Source: Thermoleophilaceae bacterium
GTDB lineage: Bacteria; Actinomycetota; Thermoleophilia; Solirubrobacterales; Thermoleophilaceae
Direction: 5' to 3'
Assembly: GCA_036378175.1 (NCBI GenBank)
Contig: DASUWY010000003.1
Location: 1-40,348 of the forward strand
Length of the DNA stretch: 40,348 nt
Of the stretch, positions 1-7,365 are shown one piece after another. The notes under the pieces were generated by a model. The model made no database searches. It was not told the origin of the DNA and was given only the letters and a program-made list of their open reading frames with translations. A program made the position numbers and the translations under genes. Every line of letters starts with the position of its first letter. The first letter of the stretch is position 1.

Positions 1-481
1 TCCGGAAGCAGGCATCTACTACCACCCGGCGATCGTCGACGGCGTGGGGATCGACGACGAGATCGCCCGCACCGAGACCTTCGGGCCGATCGTCGGCGTC
101 GCCACCTTCGCGAGCTTCGACGAGGCGATGGCGCTGGCCAACGCGCACGGCTACGGGCTGTCGTCGTCGATCTACACGACCAACCCGGCGCACGCGTTCC
201 GCTTCCGCGAGCGCGTGACGGCGGGGATGGTGTCGATCAACAACTCGACCTCGGGCGCCGAGGCGCACCTGCCCTTCGGCGGCAACGGCAAGTCCGGCAA
301 CGGCTCCCGGCAGTCGGGCATGTGGGTGCTCGATCAGTTCACGCGCTGGCAGTCGATGAACTGGGACTACGCGGGCAAGCTGCAGAAGGCGCAGATGGAC
401 GTCGCCGACGTGTCTGCAGAGCTCGACTTCCGCCTCACGGGCTACGACGCGCCGGGCGAGATCGCCGGTTCGCAGCCATAG
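1..481 (+). CDS. Aldehyde dehydrogenase family protein, C-terminal part (5' end outside window)
   Basis: The frame is open from the first bases and ends with TAG at 479-481, so about 159 C-terminal residues of a roughly 480-residue enzyme are present. NAD(P)-dependent aldehyde dehydrogenases oxidise aldehydes to carboxylates. The visible part carries the family pattern ETFGPIVGV (the Glu-Thr-Phe-Gly-Pro-Ile segment of the cofactor site), then GMVSINNSTSG and PFGGNGKSGNGSRQSG, which lie around the oligomerisation and substrate-tunnel region. The catalytic Cys lies upstream, outside the window, so substrate specificity cannot be read. The tail after the conserved fold (about 40 residues, FTRWQSMNWDYAG onward) is slightly longer than usual. 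The gene converges on the DivIVA gene, with a perfect inverted repeat between them. Family assignment is firm; substrate is unknown. Confidence 0.93.
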   Translation, partial: PEAGIYYHPAIVDGVGIDDEIARTETFGPIVGVATFASFDEAMALANAHGYGLSSSIYTTNPAHAFRFRERVTAGMVSINNSTSGAEAHLPFGGNGKSGNGSRQSGMWVLDQFTRWQSMNWDYAGKLQKAQMDVADVSAELDFRLTGYDAPGEIAGSQP

Positions 482-552
482 CGCCGGCTGTCGTTCGGGC
501 GAACGGCAGCGATAAACGCCGTGCGGAGCGACGGCGTCGGCAGAGAGATGGC

Positions 553-589
553 TTGGGACTTAACCGCGATATACGCGGTTAAGTCCCAA
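553..589. terminator. Perfect 16-bp inverted repeat between convergent genes (probable bidirectional terminator)
   Basis: Positions 553-568 and 574-589 are exact reverse complements (arm TTGGGACTTAACCGCG) around a 5-nt ATATA loop. The element lies between the aldehyde dehydrogenase and the convergent DivIVA gene, whose TAA stop (579-581) falls inside the right arm. There is no long T-run on either side, so intrinsic termination is inferred from position and stem strength. The outer TTGGGAC half is also found in the hairpin at 26344-26378. Confidence 0.6.
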
Positions 590-1259
590 CGCGTGGCTCG
601 TCGGGGCCTTCTTCCGGCCCTTCGCCGAGCTCGATCGTCTCGTCGGGCGCGGCTGTGGCGTCGAGCGGCTCGTCCGGCGAGGCGATGCCCTCCACCACCT
701 CGTCCTCGGCGTCGAACACCACGCTCTCCGGGCCTCCGGCGGGCAGCGCCTGCGTCTCCTCCTCATGCGCGCTCGGGAAGCGCGCCGCCGCCTCGTCGGC
801 CACGCCCATCAGCCGCTCGGCGATGTCGCGCACGTCCGCGATCAACCGCATGCGCTCTGCCCAGATCGCCTCGGCGTCGGCGTCGAGCTCGCGCACGCGC
901 GCCTCGGCCGCCTCGCGGATCTTCGCGGCCTCGCGCTCGGCCTCCTGGATGCGGTCGTCCGCCCTGGAGCGTGAGCGTGCGGTGATCTCCTCGGCCGTCT
1001 CGTGCGCGCGCTCCAGGATCCCGCGCGTCTCCTCGCTCACCTGTGCGACCGCGTGCTTCACCGCCGACTCAGGCGAGCGGCTGATCTCGAGCTCCGCCAC
1101 GAGGCGGTTCACGCGCTCCACGTAGTCGTCCACCGCGTCGCGGTCGTAGCCGCGAATGGCAGTGGGGAACGAGACGCTGCGAATCTCGTCGACCTGCCGC
1201 TCCTGCTCCTCGTGGGAGCTCAGCGCGGACGGAAAGCGCCGTGTGGGTGACCCCTCCAC
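579..1259 (-). CDS. DivIVA-domain coiled-coil protein
   Basis: A 226-residue protein from a GTG start at 1259. Residues about 25-50 match the DivIVA/GpsB N-terminal lipid-binding motif (SVSFPTAIRGYDRDAVDDYV). A long, charged, heptad-like helix follows (about residues 60-165, rich in Glu, Arg and Ala), then an acidic, low-complexity C-terminus. DivIVA proteins bind negatively curved membrane through the N-terminal domain and recruit polar-growth or division machinery in actinobacteria. The acidic tail could be a partner-binding region (inference). The start is uncertain: about 24 residues precede the conserved motif, more than usual. It lies 26 bp downstream of the ThDP enzyme gene on the same strand, so the two may be co-transcribed, though no functional link is evident. 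Confidence 0.85.
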   Translation of the reverse strand: MEGSPTRRFPSALSSHEEQERQVDEIRSVSFPTAIRGYDRDAVDDYVERVNRLVAELEISRSPESAVKHAVAQVSEETRGILERAHETAEEITARSRSRADDRIQEAEREAAKIREAAEARVRELDADAEAIWAERMRLIADVRDIAERLMGVADEAAARFPSAHEEETQALPAGGPESVVFDAEDEVVEGIASPDEPLDATAAPDETIELGEGPEEGPDEPRVGT

Positions 1260-1285
1260 TACGTCAGTGATATCGAATTTGCCGC

Positions 1286-2923
1286 CTACGAGGCGCGGCG
1301 GTACCAGCGCGGCGAGGTTGTGGGAGGCGGCTGGAGTGTCGCGCGCGCCACGAGAACGGTCGGCGCGTCGGTGGCCACCTGGCGCGCCAGCGCTCGCCCG
1401 AAGTCCTCACCCAGACCGTCCACCGTCTCAGCCTCGATGCCGAACGAGCGGGCGAGTGCCTCGAAGTCCGGTGTGGCGAGGTCCACTCCGAAGGTGGGCT
1501 CGCCCCGCTGGCGCTGGTCGAAGCGAAGCATGCCGTAACCGCCGTCATCCACGATCACGGCGGTGAGCGGGATGCGCTCCTGCGCGACCGTGGCGAGCTC
1601 GCCGCACGCGTAGAGGAAGCCGCCGTCGCCCGACACGCTCACCACCGGCCCGTTGCCCGCCAGCGCGGAGCCGATCGAGAGGGGGAACCCGTAGCCGAGC
1701 GTGCCCCAACCCATCGGGTAGGCGAGCTTGCGCGGCGCCGATACGGGATGGAGCGCGCCGAGCCAGTAGCCGGCGATGCACATGTCCGCCACCACGACCG
1801 CGTCCTCGCGGACGGCGGAGGCGAACACCGAGAGGAAGCGCATCTCATTCGGATGCTCGTCCCCGAGCCGCGCGAACGCTTCCCGCCGGATCCGGGCGAG
1901 ATTGGAACGCAGCGGCGTCACGTCGCGCGGCCCCGGCAGGCGCCCGGCGAGCGCGGCACTCACCCTCGCGGCGTCACCCACGAGCACGAGCTCCGGCTCG
2001 TAGCTCTTGGTGGCATCGGCGGCATCCACGTTGATCGCGACGAGATGGCGCGGCGCGGGCATCGCCCAGTTCTGGGTCATCATCCCGTCGAAGTCGGTGC
2101 CGATGGCGAGCACGGCGTCGGCCTCGTCCCACAGCTTGCCGGCCTCCGGCAGGTGGGGCGGCAGGCCCACCGCGCACGGGTGCGAGGAGCCGAGCAACCC
2201 GCGCGCCATGTACGTCGTGAAGACGGGAGCTGCCAGCCGCTCGGCAATCGCCACGACCTGATCTCCCGCGCCGGAACGCAACGCTCCGCCGCCCGCCCAG
2301 ATGAGGGGGCGCTCTGCCGCGGAGAGGATGTGCGCCGCGCGGTCAAGCTCAGCGTCATCCGGAAACGGCAGGGATGAGGGAGCGTCATCGTCAGGAGGTG
2401 CCTCCCCCTCGGCGGACAGCACGTCCGTGGGGATCTCGACGTACACCGGTCTGCTGGGTGGCGCAGCAGCCGTCCGGATGGCGCGCCGTATCTCGGAGCC
2501 CAGCATCCCGGGGTCCGACACCTTCAACGTCGCCTTCGTCACCGGCTTGAACATCGCCTCCTGGTCCGACGCCTCGTGGAGCGCGCCGCGGTGAACGCCG
2601 GGCCGCCGGATCGTCGACGGGATGTCCGTGGCGATCACCACCACGGGCGATCCGGACGCCCAGGCCTCGCCCAGCGCGCCGAGCGTGTTCGCCGCGCCGG
2701 GGCCGGTCGTGGTGATCGCGATGCCCACGCGCCCGGACGCACGCGCGTAGCCATCCGCCGCGTAAACGGCCGTCTGCTCGTGCCGCACGCCCACCAGGCG
2801 AATGCGTGAATCCGCGAGCGCCTTCCAGGCCGCAAGGTTGTGCACGCCGGGAAGGCCGAAGCAGACCTCCACGGAAGCGGCCTCGAGGCCGCGGACCAAC
2901 AGCTCGGCACCGGTGTTCGTCAC
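1286..2923 (-). CDS. Thiamine diphosphate-dependent enzyme of the acetolactate synthase/decarboxylase family
   Basis: A 545-residue protein from GTG at 2923, with the three-domain layout of the IlvB/benzoylformate decarboxylase family. The N-terminal Pyr domain has the catalytic Glu49 in VRHEQTAVYAADGYARASG. A central nucleotide-fold domain follows, and the C-terminal PP domain carries the ThDP motif starting at about residue 432 (GDGGFLYACGEL) and ending in VIVDDGGYG. That end has Asp where most relatives have Asn-Asn; Asp can still ligate Mg, so activity is plausible. No regulatory-subunit (ilvN) gene is adjacent, so a catabolic 2-oxoacid decarboxylase or carboligase is more likely than biosynthetic acetolactate synthase (inference). 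Substrate is not readable. The DivIVA gene lies downstream and the HD-GYP gene 18 bp upstream, all leftward. Confidence 0.88.
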   Translation of the reverse strand: MTNTGAELLVRGLEAASVEVCFGLPGVHNLAAWKALADSRIRLVGVRHEQTAVYAADGYARASGRVGIAITTTGPGAANTLGALGEAWASGSPVVVIATDIPSTIRRPGVHRGALHEASDQEAMFKPVTKATLKVSDPGMLGSEIRRAIRTAAAPPSRPVYVEIPTDVLSAEGEAPPDDDAPSSLPFPDDAELDRAAHILSAAERPLIWAGGGALRSGAGDQVVAIAERLAAPVFTTYMARGLLGSSHPCAVGLPPHLPEAGKLWDEADAVLAIGTDFDGMMTQNWAMPAPRHLVAINVDAADATKSYEPELVLVGDAARVSAALAGRLPGPRDVTPLRSNLARIRREAFARLGDEHPNEMRFLSVFASAVREDAVVVADMCIAGYWLGALHPVSAPRKLAYPMGWGTLGYGFPLSIGSALAGNGPVVSVSGDGGFLYACGELATVAQERIPLTAVIVDDGGYGMLRFDQRQRGEPTFGVDLATPDFEALARSFGIEAETVDGLGEDFGRALARQVATDAPTVLVARATLQPPPTTSPRWYRRAS

Positions 2924-2941
2924 GACCGGCTTTGTACCGCG

Positions 2942-3517
2942 TCAGGCGATGCGAGCGTCGCTCAGCGCTTCGCCGGCGCTGAGCTCGAGCACGAGCGCCT
3001 CCACCACCGCGGGGTCGAACTGGGTGCCGGCGCCGGCCCGCAGCTCGTCGAGCGCGGCGGTCATGCCGACGGCCGGCCGGTACGGGCGGTTCGACACCAT
3101 CGCGTCGTACGCGTCGCACACGCAGATCACCCGGGCGCCCAGCGGGATTGCGACGCCGGCGAGCCCGTCGGGGTAGCCGCCGCCATCCCAGCGCTCGTGC
3201 GACCAGCGCACCAGATGGTGCACACGGCCAAACCGCGCCACGCGCTCGACCATGAGCGCGCCCACCACCGTGTGCTGCTTCACCTCTTCGAACTCCGCGT
3301 CCGTGAGCGGGCCCGGCTTGTTGAGAATCTCGCGGCGGATCTCGATCTTGCCGACGTCGTGAAGGAGCGCGCCCCAGCGCAGCGTGCGCAGCTCCGGCCC
3401 GCGCATTCCCAGGCGCGCGCCCACGCGCTCCGCCAGCTCAGCCACCGACTGAGCGTGGTCGGCCGTATCTCCATGGGCGTGCGCGAGTGCCTCGGCCAGT
3501 GCGAGCAGGCGGGTCAC
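2942..3517 (-). CDS. HD-GYP domain c-di-GMP phosphodiesterase-like protein
   Basis: From a GTG start at 3517 the protein has 191 residues, almost entirely one HD-GYP domain. Visible motifs are the early His (DTADHAQSV), the metal-binding HD pair in LLHDVGKIEIRREILNKPG, QHTVVGALMV, HERWDGGGYPDGL (HHE/GYP region) and CDAYDAMVSNRPYRP. HD-GYP enzymes hydrolyse cyclic di-GMP to GMP. I chose GTG 3517 because GAAGG lies about 8 nt upstream and the conserved domain begins just after it; a TTG at 3532 is the alternative. The frame stays open further upstream into the histidine kinase gene, but that part has no domain. It is the last gene of a regulator-kinase-HD-GYP operon, suggesting that c-di-GMP turnover is linked to that two-component system (inference). 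Confidence 0.87.
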   Translation of the reverse strand: MTRLLALAEALAHAHGDTADHAQSVAELAERVGARLGMRGPELRTLRWGALLHDVGKIEIRREILNKPGPLTDAEFEEVKQHTVVGALMVERVARFGRVHHLVRWSHERWDGGGYPDGLAGVAIPLGARVICVCDAYDAMVSNRPYRPAVGMTAALDELRAGAGTQFDPAVVEALVLELSAGEALSDARIA

Positions 3518-3551
3518 GCCGCATACCTTCAACGAGCGATGCGCTGCTCCT

Positions 3552-4994
3552 CTAGCGCGGCAGGTCGAACTCCACGCGCGCGCCGCCCTCCGGCGACTGT
3601 CCGGCGCGGATCCGGCCGCCGTGCGCCTCCACGAGAGCACGCGCAATGGCGAGGCCGAGGCCGCTGCCGCCGGTGGCGCGTGCGCGCGAGATGTCCGTGC
3701 GGTGGAAGCGGTCGAAGATGCGGTCGCGCTGGTCGGGCGGGATGCCCGGTCCGTCGTCCTCCACCGCGAAGCGCACGTAGCGCCCGTTCGCCGCGGCGGA
3801 CAGGCGCACGAGGCCGCCGTCGGCCGTGTGCGCCACCGCGTTCTGCGCGAGGTTGTGGATCACCTGCGCGAGGCGGTCGGGGTCCGCCTCGATCGCCACG
3901 TCGCTCACCATGCCGAGCTCGAAGTCGCGGTCCGCGGTTAGGCTGAGCGCGTCGAACACGTCGTGCATGTAGTCGCGCAGCTCGATCTTCCGGCGCGTGA
4001 GCGGGCTGCCCTCCTCTGTCTTTGCAAGCAGCAGGAGGTCGTCCACCAGCCGCTCCATGCGCTCTGTCTCGGCGCTCACGAGGCGGGTGACCCGCTGCAC
4101 GTCCGCGCGCGACACGTCCTTCTGCCGCGCGAGCACCTCGAGCTGCCCGCGCAGGATCGTGAGCGGGGTGCGCAGCTCGTGCGACGCGTCGGACACGAAC
4201 GCGCGCTGGCGGGCGAAGGCGTCGTCCAGCCGGTCGAGCATGTGATCGAACGACTCCGCGAGCACGCGGATCTCCTCGCTCGAGCCGGTCTCGCCGATGC
4301 GGTGGGACAGGTCACCAGCGTCCACCGCGGCAGCGGTGCCGGCCATCTTGCGCAGCGGGCTGGACACGCGCGACGCGAGGGCGTAGCCCGCAACCACCGC
4401 CGCGATCAGCGCGAACAGACCGGCCAGCAGGAACGTCTTGCCCACGCCGTGCTGCGCCCGGGTCACAGGCGCAAGCGGCTCGCCCACACCCACGCGCGCC
4501 ACCACCTGCCCGTGGCGCACCACCGGCCTCACGTACACGCGCAGCCCGCCGAGGTCGATCGCCCTGACGGTGGTGAAGCCCAGCGGCGCGGCTCGGAGGG
4601 TGCGCGCGTCCGTGTTCTCCGACTGCTGCGCCGACGCGCTCTCGCTCTCGGGATCGAGCGCCCCGGGCAGGCCCAGAAGCTCGGGCTCGTTCGTCACGAT
4701 CTGGCCGTTCGCGAGGCGCGCGAACAGAAGTTGCGAGCTTGCGCGGAACGGCTGGTTGTTCACGTACCGATTGATGATCTCGGCCAGCTCGTGGCGGCCC
4801 TCCTCGCCGCCCGGCAGGGCCGCGGAGAAGGCGCCCGCCTGCGTGGCGAGGTCGCGGTCGAGCTGGTCGCGCAGCCGCTGTCCGGTGCCGCGATAGATCG
4901 CGAAGAAGCTGGCGGCAACGGCGAGGATCAGGATCGCCGCGATCCAGAGGGTGAGGCGTGTGCGCAGCCCGCGCGGGCGTCTGGCTCTGCTCAA
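3552..4994 (-). CDS. HAMP-domain sensor histidine kinase
   Basis: A 480-residue membrane kinase. Transmembrane helix 1 is at about residues 16-34, followed by an extracytoplasmic region of about 150 residues. Helix 2 is at 187-207, HAMP at about 208-260, and HisKA has phospho-acceptor His272 in SDASHELRTPLTIL. The C-terminal ATPase domain has the N box (HNLAQNAVAHT), DDGPGIPPDQRDRIFDRF and GGSGLGLAIARALVEAHGG. It should autophosphorylate in response to an envelope signal and phosphorylate the OmpR-type regulator encoded immediately upstream. The TTG start (4992-4994) directly abuts the regulator's TAG stop (4995-4997), which implies translational coupling. The sensor domain has no recognisable fold by eye, so the signal is unknown. 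Confidence 0.95.
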   Translation of the reverse strand: MSRARRPRGLRTRLTLWIAAILILAVAASFFAIYRGTGQRLRDQLDRDLATQAGAFSAALPGGEEGRHELAEIINRYVNNQPFRASSQLLFARLANGQIVTNEPELLGLPGALDPESESASAQQSENTDARTLRAAPLGFTTVRAIDLGGLRVYVRPVVRHGQVVARVGVGEPLAPVTRAQHGVGKTFLLAGLFALIAAVVAGYALASRVSSPLRKMAGTAAAVDAGDLSHRIGETGSSEEIRVLAESFDHMLDRLDDAFARQRAFVSDASHELRTPLTILRGQLEVLARQKDVSRADVQRVTRLVSAETERMERLVDDLLLLAKTEEGSPLTRRKIELRDYMHDVFDALSLTADRDFELGMVSDVAIEADPDRLAQVIHNLAQNAVAHTADGGLVRLSAAANGRYVRFAVEDDGPGIPPDQRDRIFDRFHRTDISRARATGGSGLGLAIARALVEAHGGRIRAGQSPEGGARVEFDLPR

Positions 4995-5669
4995 CTACTC
5001 ACGGTCCACTAGGCGGTACCCGACCGAGCGCAGCGTCTCGATCGGCGCCGGACCACCGTTCGCCGCGAGCTTGCGGCGCAGGTAGCCGACGTATACCTCG
5101 ACCACGTTAGTCCCCGGGTCGAAGTCGTACCCCCAAACGGCACTCAGGATCTGCTGCTTGGAGAGAACCTGGCCGGGATGGCGCATGAAATAGGCGAGAA
5201 GTTCGAACTCGCGGGCGGACAGCGTGATCGGCATCCCGCCGCGCTCCACGCGACGGGTGAGGAAATCGAGCTTGATGCCGGCCACCGAAAGCTCCGTCGC
5301 ACGCCCCTGCTCGGGGCTGCGGAGGTGCGCCCGCACGCGTGCCGCCAGCTCGTCGAACGAGAACGGCTTGGTCACGTAGTCGTTGGCGCCGCTATCGAGC
5401 GCGCTCACCTTGTCCTCCACCTCGCCGCGCGCGGTGAGCATGATCACGGGGAGCGCGGGCTTGCGAGCGCGGATCTTGTCGAGCACCGCCATGCCGTCGC
5501 GCTCGGGAAGCATCACGTCGAGGATCACGAGGTCCACCTCGCCGGAAAGCGCGCGACGCTCGCCCTCAACGCCATCGTGGGCGCAGTCCACCGAGTAGCC
5601 CTCGGCTTGGAGTCCACGGCGCAGGAAATCGGCGATCGCCGGCTCGTCCTCCACAACAAGGATGCGCAC
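4995..5669 (-). CDS. OmpR/PhoB-family response regulator
   Basis: A 224-residue protein with an N-terminal receiver domain (acidic pocket VEDEP, phospho-acceptor Asp51 in DLVILDVMLPERDGM, Lys101 in VTKPFS). The C-terminal winged-helix DNA-binding domain has the recognition-helix region GTNVVEVYVGYLRRKL and a terminal RSVGYRL. It is the expected partner of the adjacent histidine kinase. It is the first gene of a leftward three-gene operon and diverges from the DoxX-Rieske gene across 85 bp that include a short inverted repeat (ACGAAT..ATTCGT, about 5671-5697). That repeat could be an autoregulatory site, but this is only inferred from position. Targets are unknown. Confidence 0.96.
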   Translation of the reverse strand: MRILVVEDEPAIADFLRRGLQAEGYSVDCAHDGVEGERRALSGEVDLVILDVMLPERDGMAVLDKIRARKPALPVIMLTARGEVEDKVSALDSGANDYVTKPFSFDELAARVRAHLRSPEQGRATELSVAGIKLDFLTRRVERGGMPITLSAREFELLAYFMRHPGQVLSKQQILSAVWGYDFDPGTNVVEVYVGYLRRKLAANGGPAPIETLRSVGYRLVDRE

Positions 5670-5754
5670 GAAGACGAATCCTAAGCGCGATTCGTAAAGG
5701 AACTCTCATGGACGCCTCACGCACGCGTCAGGCCCGTGGCGGAAGCTCGGCGCA

Positions 5755-6762
5755 ATGGCGCTGCTGCCACTAAGGCTCTTCCTCGGCGTCACGTTCATCT
5801 ACGCGGGGGTCCAGAAGCTGAGCGATCCCGGCTTCCTGCACAAGGGCGCCCCGACGTACATCGGCACGCAGCTTCACGGCTTCGCCAACGGCACTCCCGG
5901 CGGCTTCCTGCTGCGCGCCTTCGCGATCCCGCATCCCGGACTTGCCGGTGTGGGTGTGGCGATCACCGAGATCGCCGTCGGCATCCTCGTCACCGCGGGG
6001 CTGCTCACCCGCCCGGCGGCGGCAGTGGGCCTCGCGCTCAACCTCATCCTCTTCCTCACGAACAGCTGGCACACGTATCCGTACTTCCTCGGATCGGACA
6101 TCGTGTTCGTGTTCGCGTGGCTTCCATTCGTGATCGCGGGGGCCGAGGGGCAGCCCTCGCTCGACGCAGAGCTGGCGCGCAGGTCGCAGGTCGCCCGGCC
6201 GAGACCCGGCCGTCGCGGCGCGGCTCCCGCCGGCTCGCTCGTCACGCGCCGCGTGCTGCTGCGCCAGGCGCTGCTCGGCGCCGGCGCAGCCACGCTCGGC
6301 ATCGCGGGCATCGCGTACGCAGCCAAGGGCAGCTACCGCGGGGCGGGCTCGACCACGCTCGGCGCGGCGCGCAGGCCCAAGCGGCGCCAGGCGGGCTCAA
6401 GCCACACGCATCACCACGCGAGCCACGCTTCTGCTGGAGGCGGGAACGTGCCGCAGGGCGCCGTCAGGCTTGGGCCGAGCAACGCCGTGCCGCGCGGCAA
6501 GGCCGCGCTCTATCGCGATCCCTCGGACGGACAGCCCGATGTGATCATTCGCGACTCGAGCGGCCAACTCACCGCGATGAGCGCGGTGTGCACGCATGCC
6601 GGCTGCCAGGTGAGCTACCAGTCAGGGCAGCTCTACTGCCCGTGCCACGGCTCGGTGTTCAACGCGCGCACGGGCGCGGTGGAGCGCGGGCCGGCCTCGC
6701 AGCCGCTCGCGATCAAGCACGTGACCGAGAGCGGCGGCGAGATCTACGCGGTGCCGTCGTAG
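5755..6762 (+). CDS. DoxX-family membrane domain fused to a Rieske [2Fe-2S] domain
   Basis: A 335-residue protein. Residues about 1-135 form four hydrophobic helices of the DoxX/DoxD type (LRLFLGVTFIYAGVQKL; GVGVAITEIAVGILVTAGLL; a helix around WHTYPYFLGSD). A basic linker and a second hydrophobic stretch follow (RRVLLRQALLGAGAATLG, about residues 165-182), resembling a Tat-like anchor with RR but without the full motif. After a His-rich linker comes a Rieske domain. Its cluster ligands are Cys279 and His281 (CTHAGC) plus Cys295 and His298 (CPCHG), with Cys284 and Cys297 as the expected disulfide. The protein probably passes electrons between a quinone-linked membrane module and a partner (inference; DoxD is known from thiosulfate:quinone oxidoreductase). 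ATG 5755 is preceded by GGAAG. It diverges from the regulator-kinase operon. Confidence 0.88.
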   Translation: MALLPLRLFLGVTFIYAGVQKLSDPGFLHKGAPTYIGTQLHGFANGTPGGFLLRAFAIPHPGLAGVGVAITEIAVGILVTAGLLTRPAAAVGLALNLILFLTNSWHTYPYFLGSDIVFVFAWLPFVIAGAEGQPSLDAELARRSQVARPRPGRRGAAPAGSLVTRRVLLRQALLGAGAATLGIAGIAYAAKGSYRGAGSTTLGAARRPKRRQAGSSHTHHHASHASAGGGNVPQGAVRLGPSNAVPRGKAALYRDPSDGQPDVIIRDSSGQLTAMSAVCTHAGCQVSYQSGQLYCPCHGSVFNARTGAVERGPASQPLAIKHVTESGGEIYAVPS

Positions 6763-6812
6763 TTCGCGCGGCGGTCGGTCTCCGAGCAGGGCGTCATGGC
6801 CCTGCAACCACG

Positions 6813-6853
6813 CTCTTCACTTTCTTCACGCTATGCAGGAAGAACGTGAAGAG
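6813..6853. terminator. Inverted repeat between convergent genes
   Basis: CTCTTCACTTTCTTC (6813-6827) pairs with GAAGAACGTGAAGAG (6839-6853) with a single mismatch, around an 11-nt loop. It lies between the DoxX-Rieske gene (ends 6762) and the convergent coiled-coil gene (ends 6881). A bidirectional terminator is the likely role; there is no T-run of note. Confidence 0.6.
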
Positions 6854-6880
6854 TGTGAGTCTGGGCGCGCCCCGCAGGGG

Positions 6881-7156
6881 CTACGCCACCACCAGCTCGT
6901 CCAGCGGCGTGTGGTCTGGCCTCGGTGCTGCGAGCGGGTTCTCCGACTCGGCCCAGCGCAGCCACTTGTCGCAGGCGGACACGTGCTGGCTCGCGTGCCG
7001 TAGGCGCATGTAGGCGCCGAGCTCGCAGCCCGTGCCCATCGCCGCCTCGTAGCGCTCACGAGCGCGATCACGCTCGGCAAACGCCTCCGTCAACCTGTCA
7101 CGTGCGTGCTGGAGCTCGTCGCGAGTCGTCGAGCGGTCCTCGATCATCTGGGCCAT
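6881..7156 (-). CDS. Small coiled-coil hypothetical protein
   Basis: A 91-residue protein with no family I recognise. The N-terminal half (residues about 5-42) is highly charged and heptad-like (DELQHARDRLTEAFAERDRARERY), consistent with an amphipathic helix or coiled coil. The second half contains two Cys (GTGCELGAYMRLRHASQHV and SACDKWLRWAE). The ATG at 7154-7156 is preceded by a near-ideal GGAGGAG about 6 nt upstream, which is the main reason to call it a gene. It stands alone between convergent and divergent neighbours. Probably cytoplasmic; function unknown. Confidence 0.72.
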   Translation of the reverse strand: MAQMIEDRSTTRDELQHARDRLTEAFAERDRARERYEAAMGTGCELGAYMRLRHASQHVSACDKWLRWAESENPLAAPRPDHTPLDELVVA

Positions 7157-7365
7157 TGGTCTCCTCCCACAGGAGATCCGGGTACGGGACGGGGTGCCGG
7201 CTCCGCGCCCAGGCCCTGGGCAGGGGAGGGCGTCTCTCGGACCTGGACGCGGGGGGAGATGGCCGGCGCAGAGTAGGTTCCAGCTATGCCATAAAGCACG
7301 CGTAAACAGGTTGTGAGGATTCAGTTAAAGCGCACGGTTACACCGATTGATGGAGAATTAGGCCG
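7157..7365. other. Divergent intergenic region (209 bp)
   Basis: This gap lies between the small coiled-coil gene (leftward) and the acyltransferase operon (rightward) and must hold both promoters. The right half (about 7270-7350) is clearly more AT-rich than its surroundings, as expected of a promoter, but I cannot assign confident -35/-10 boxes. A GGAGAA Shine-Dalgarno-like element lies about 10 nt before ATG 7366. Confidence 0.4.

Noticed and set aside
3518..3646. N-terminal extension of the HD-GYP frame into the kinase gene
   Set aside because: The extra 43 codons overlap the kinase's ATPase domain, are Arg/Ser/Ala-rich with no domain, and GTG 3517 has a well-placed GAAGG.
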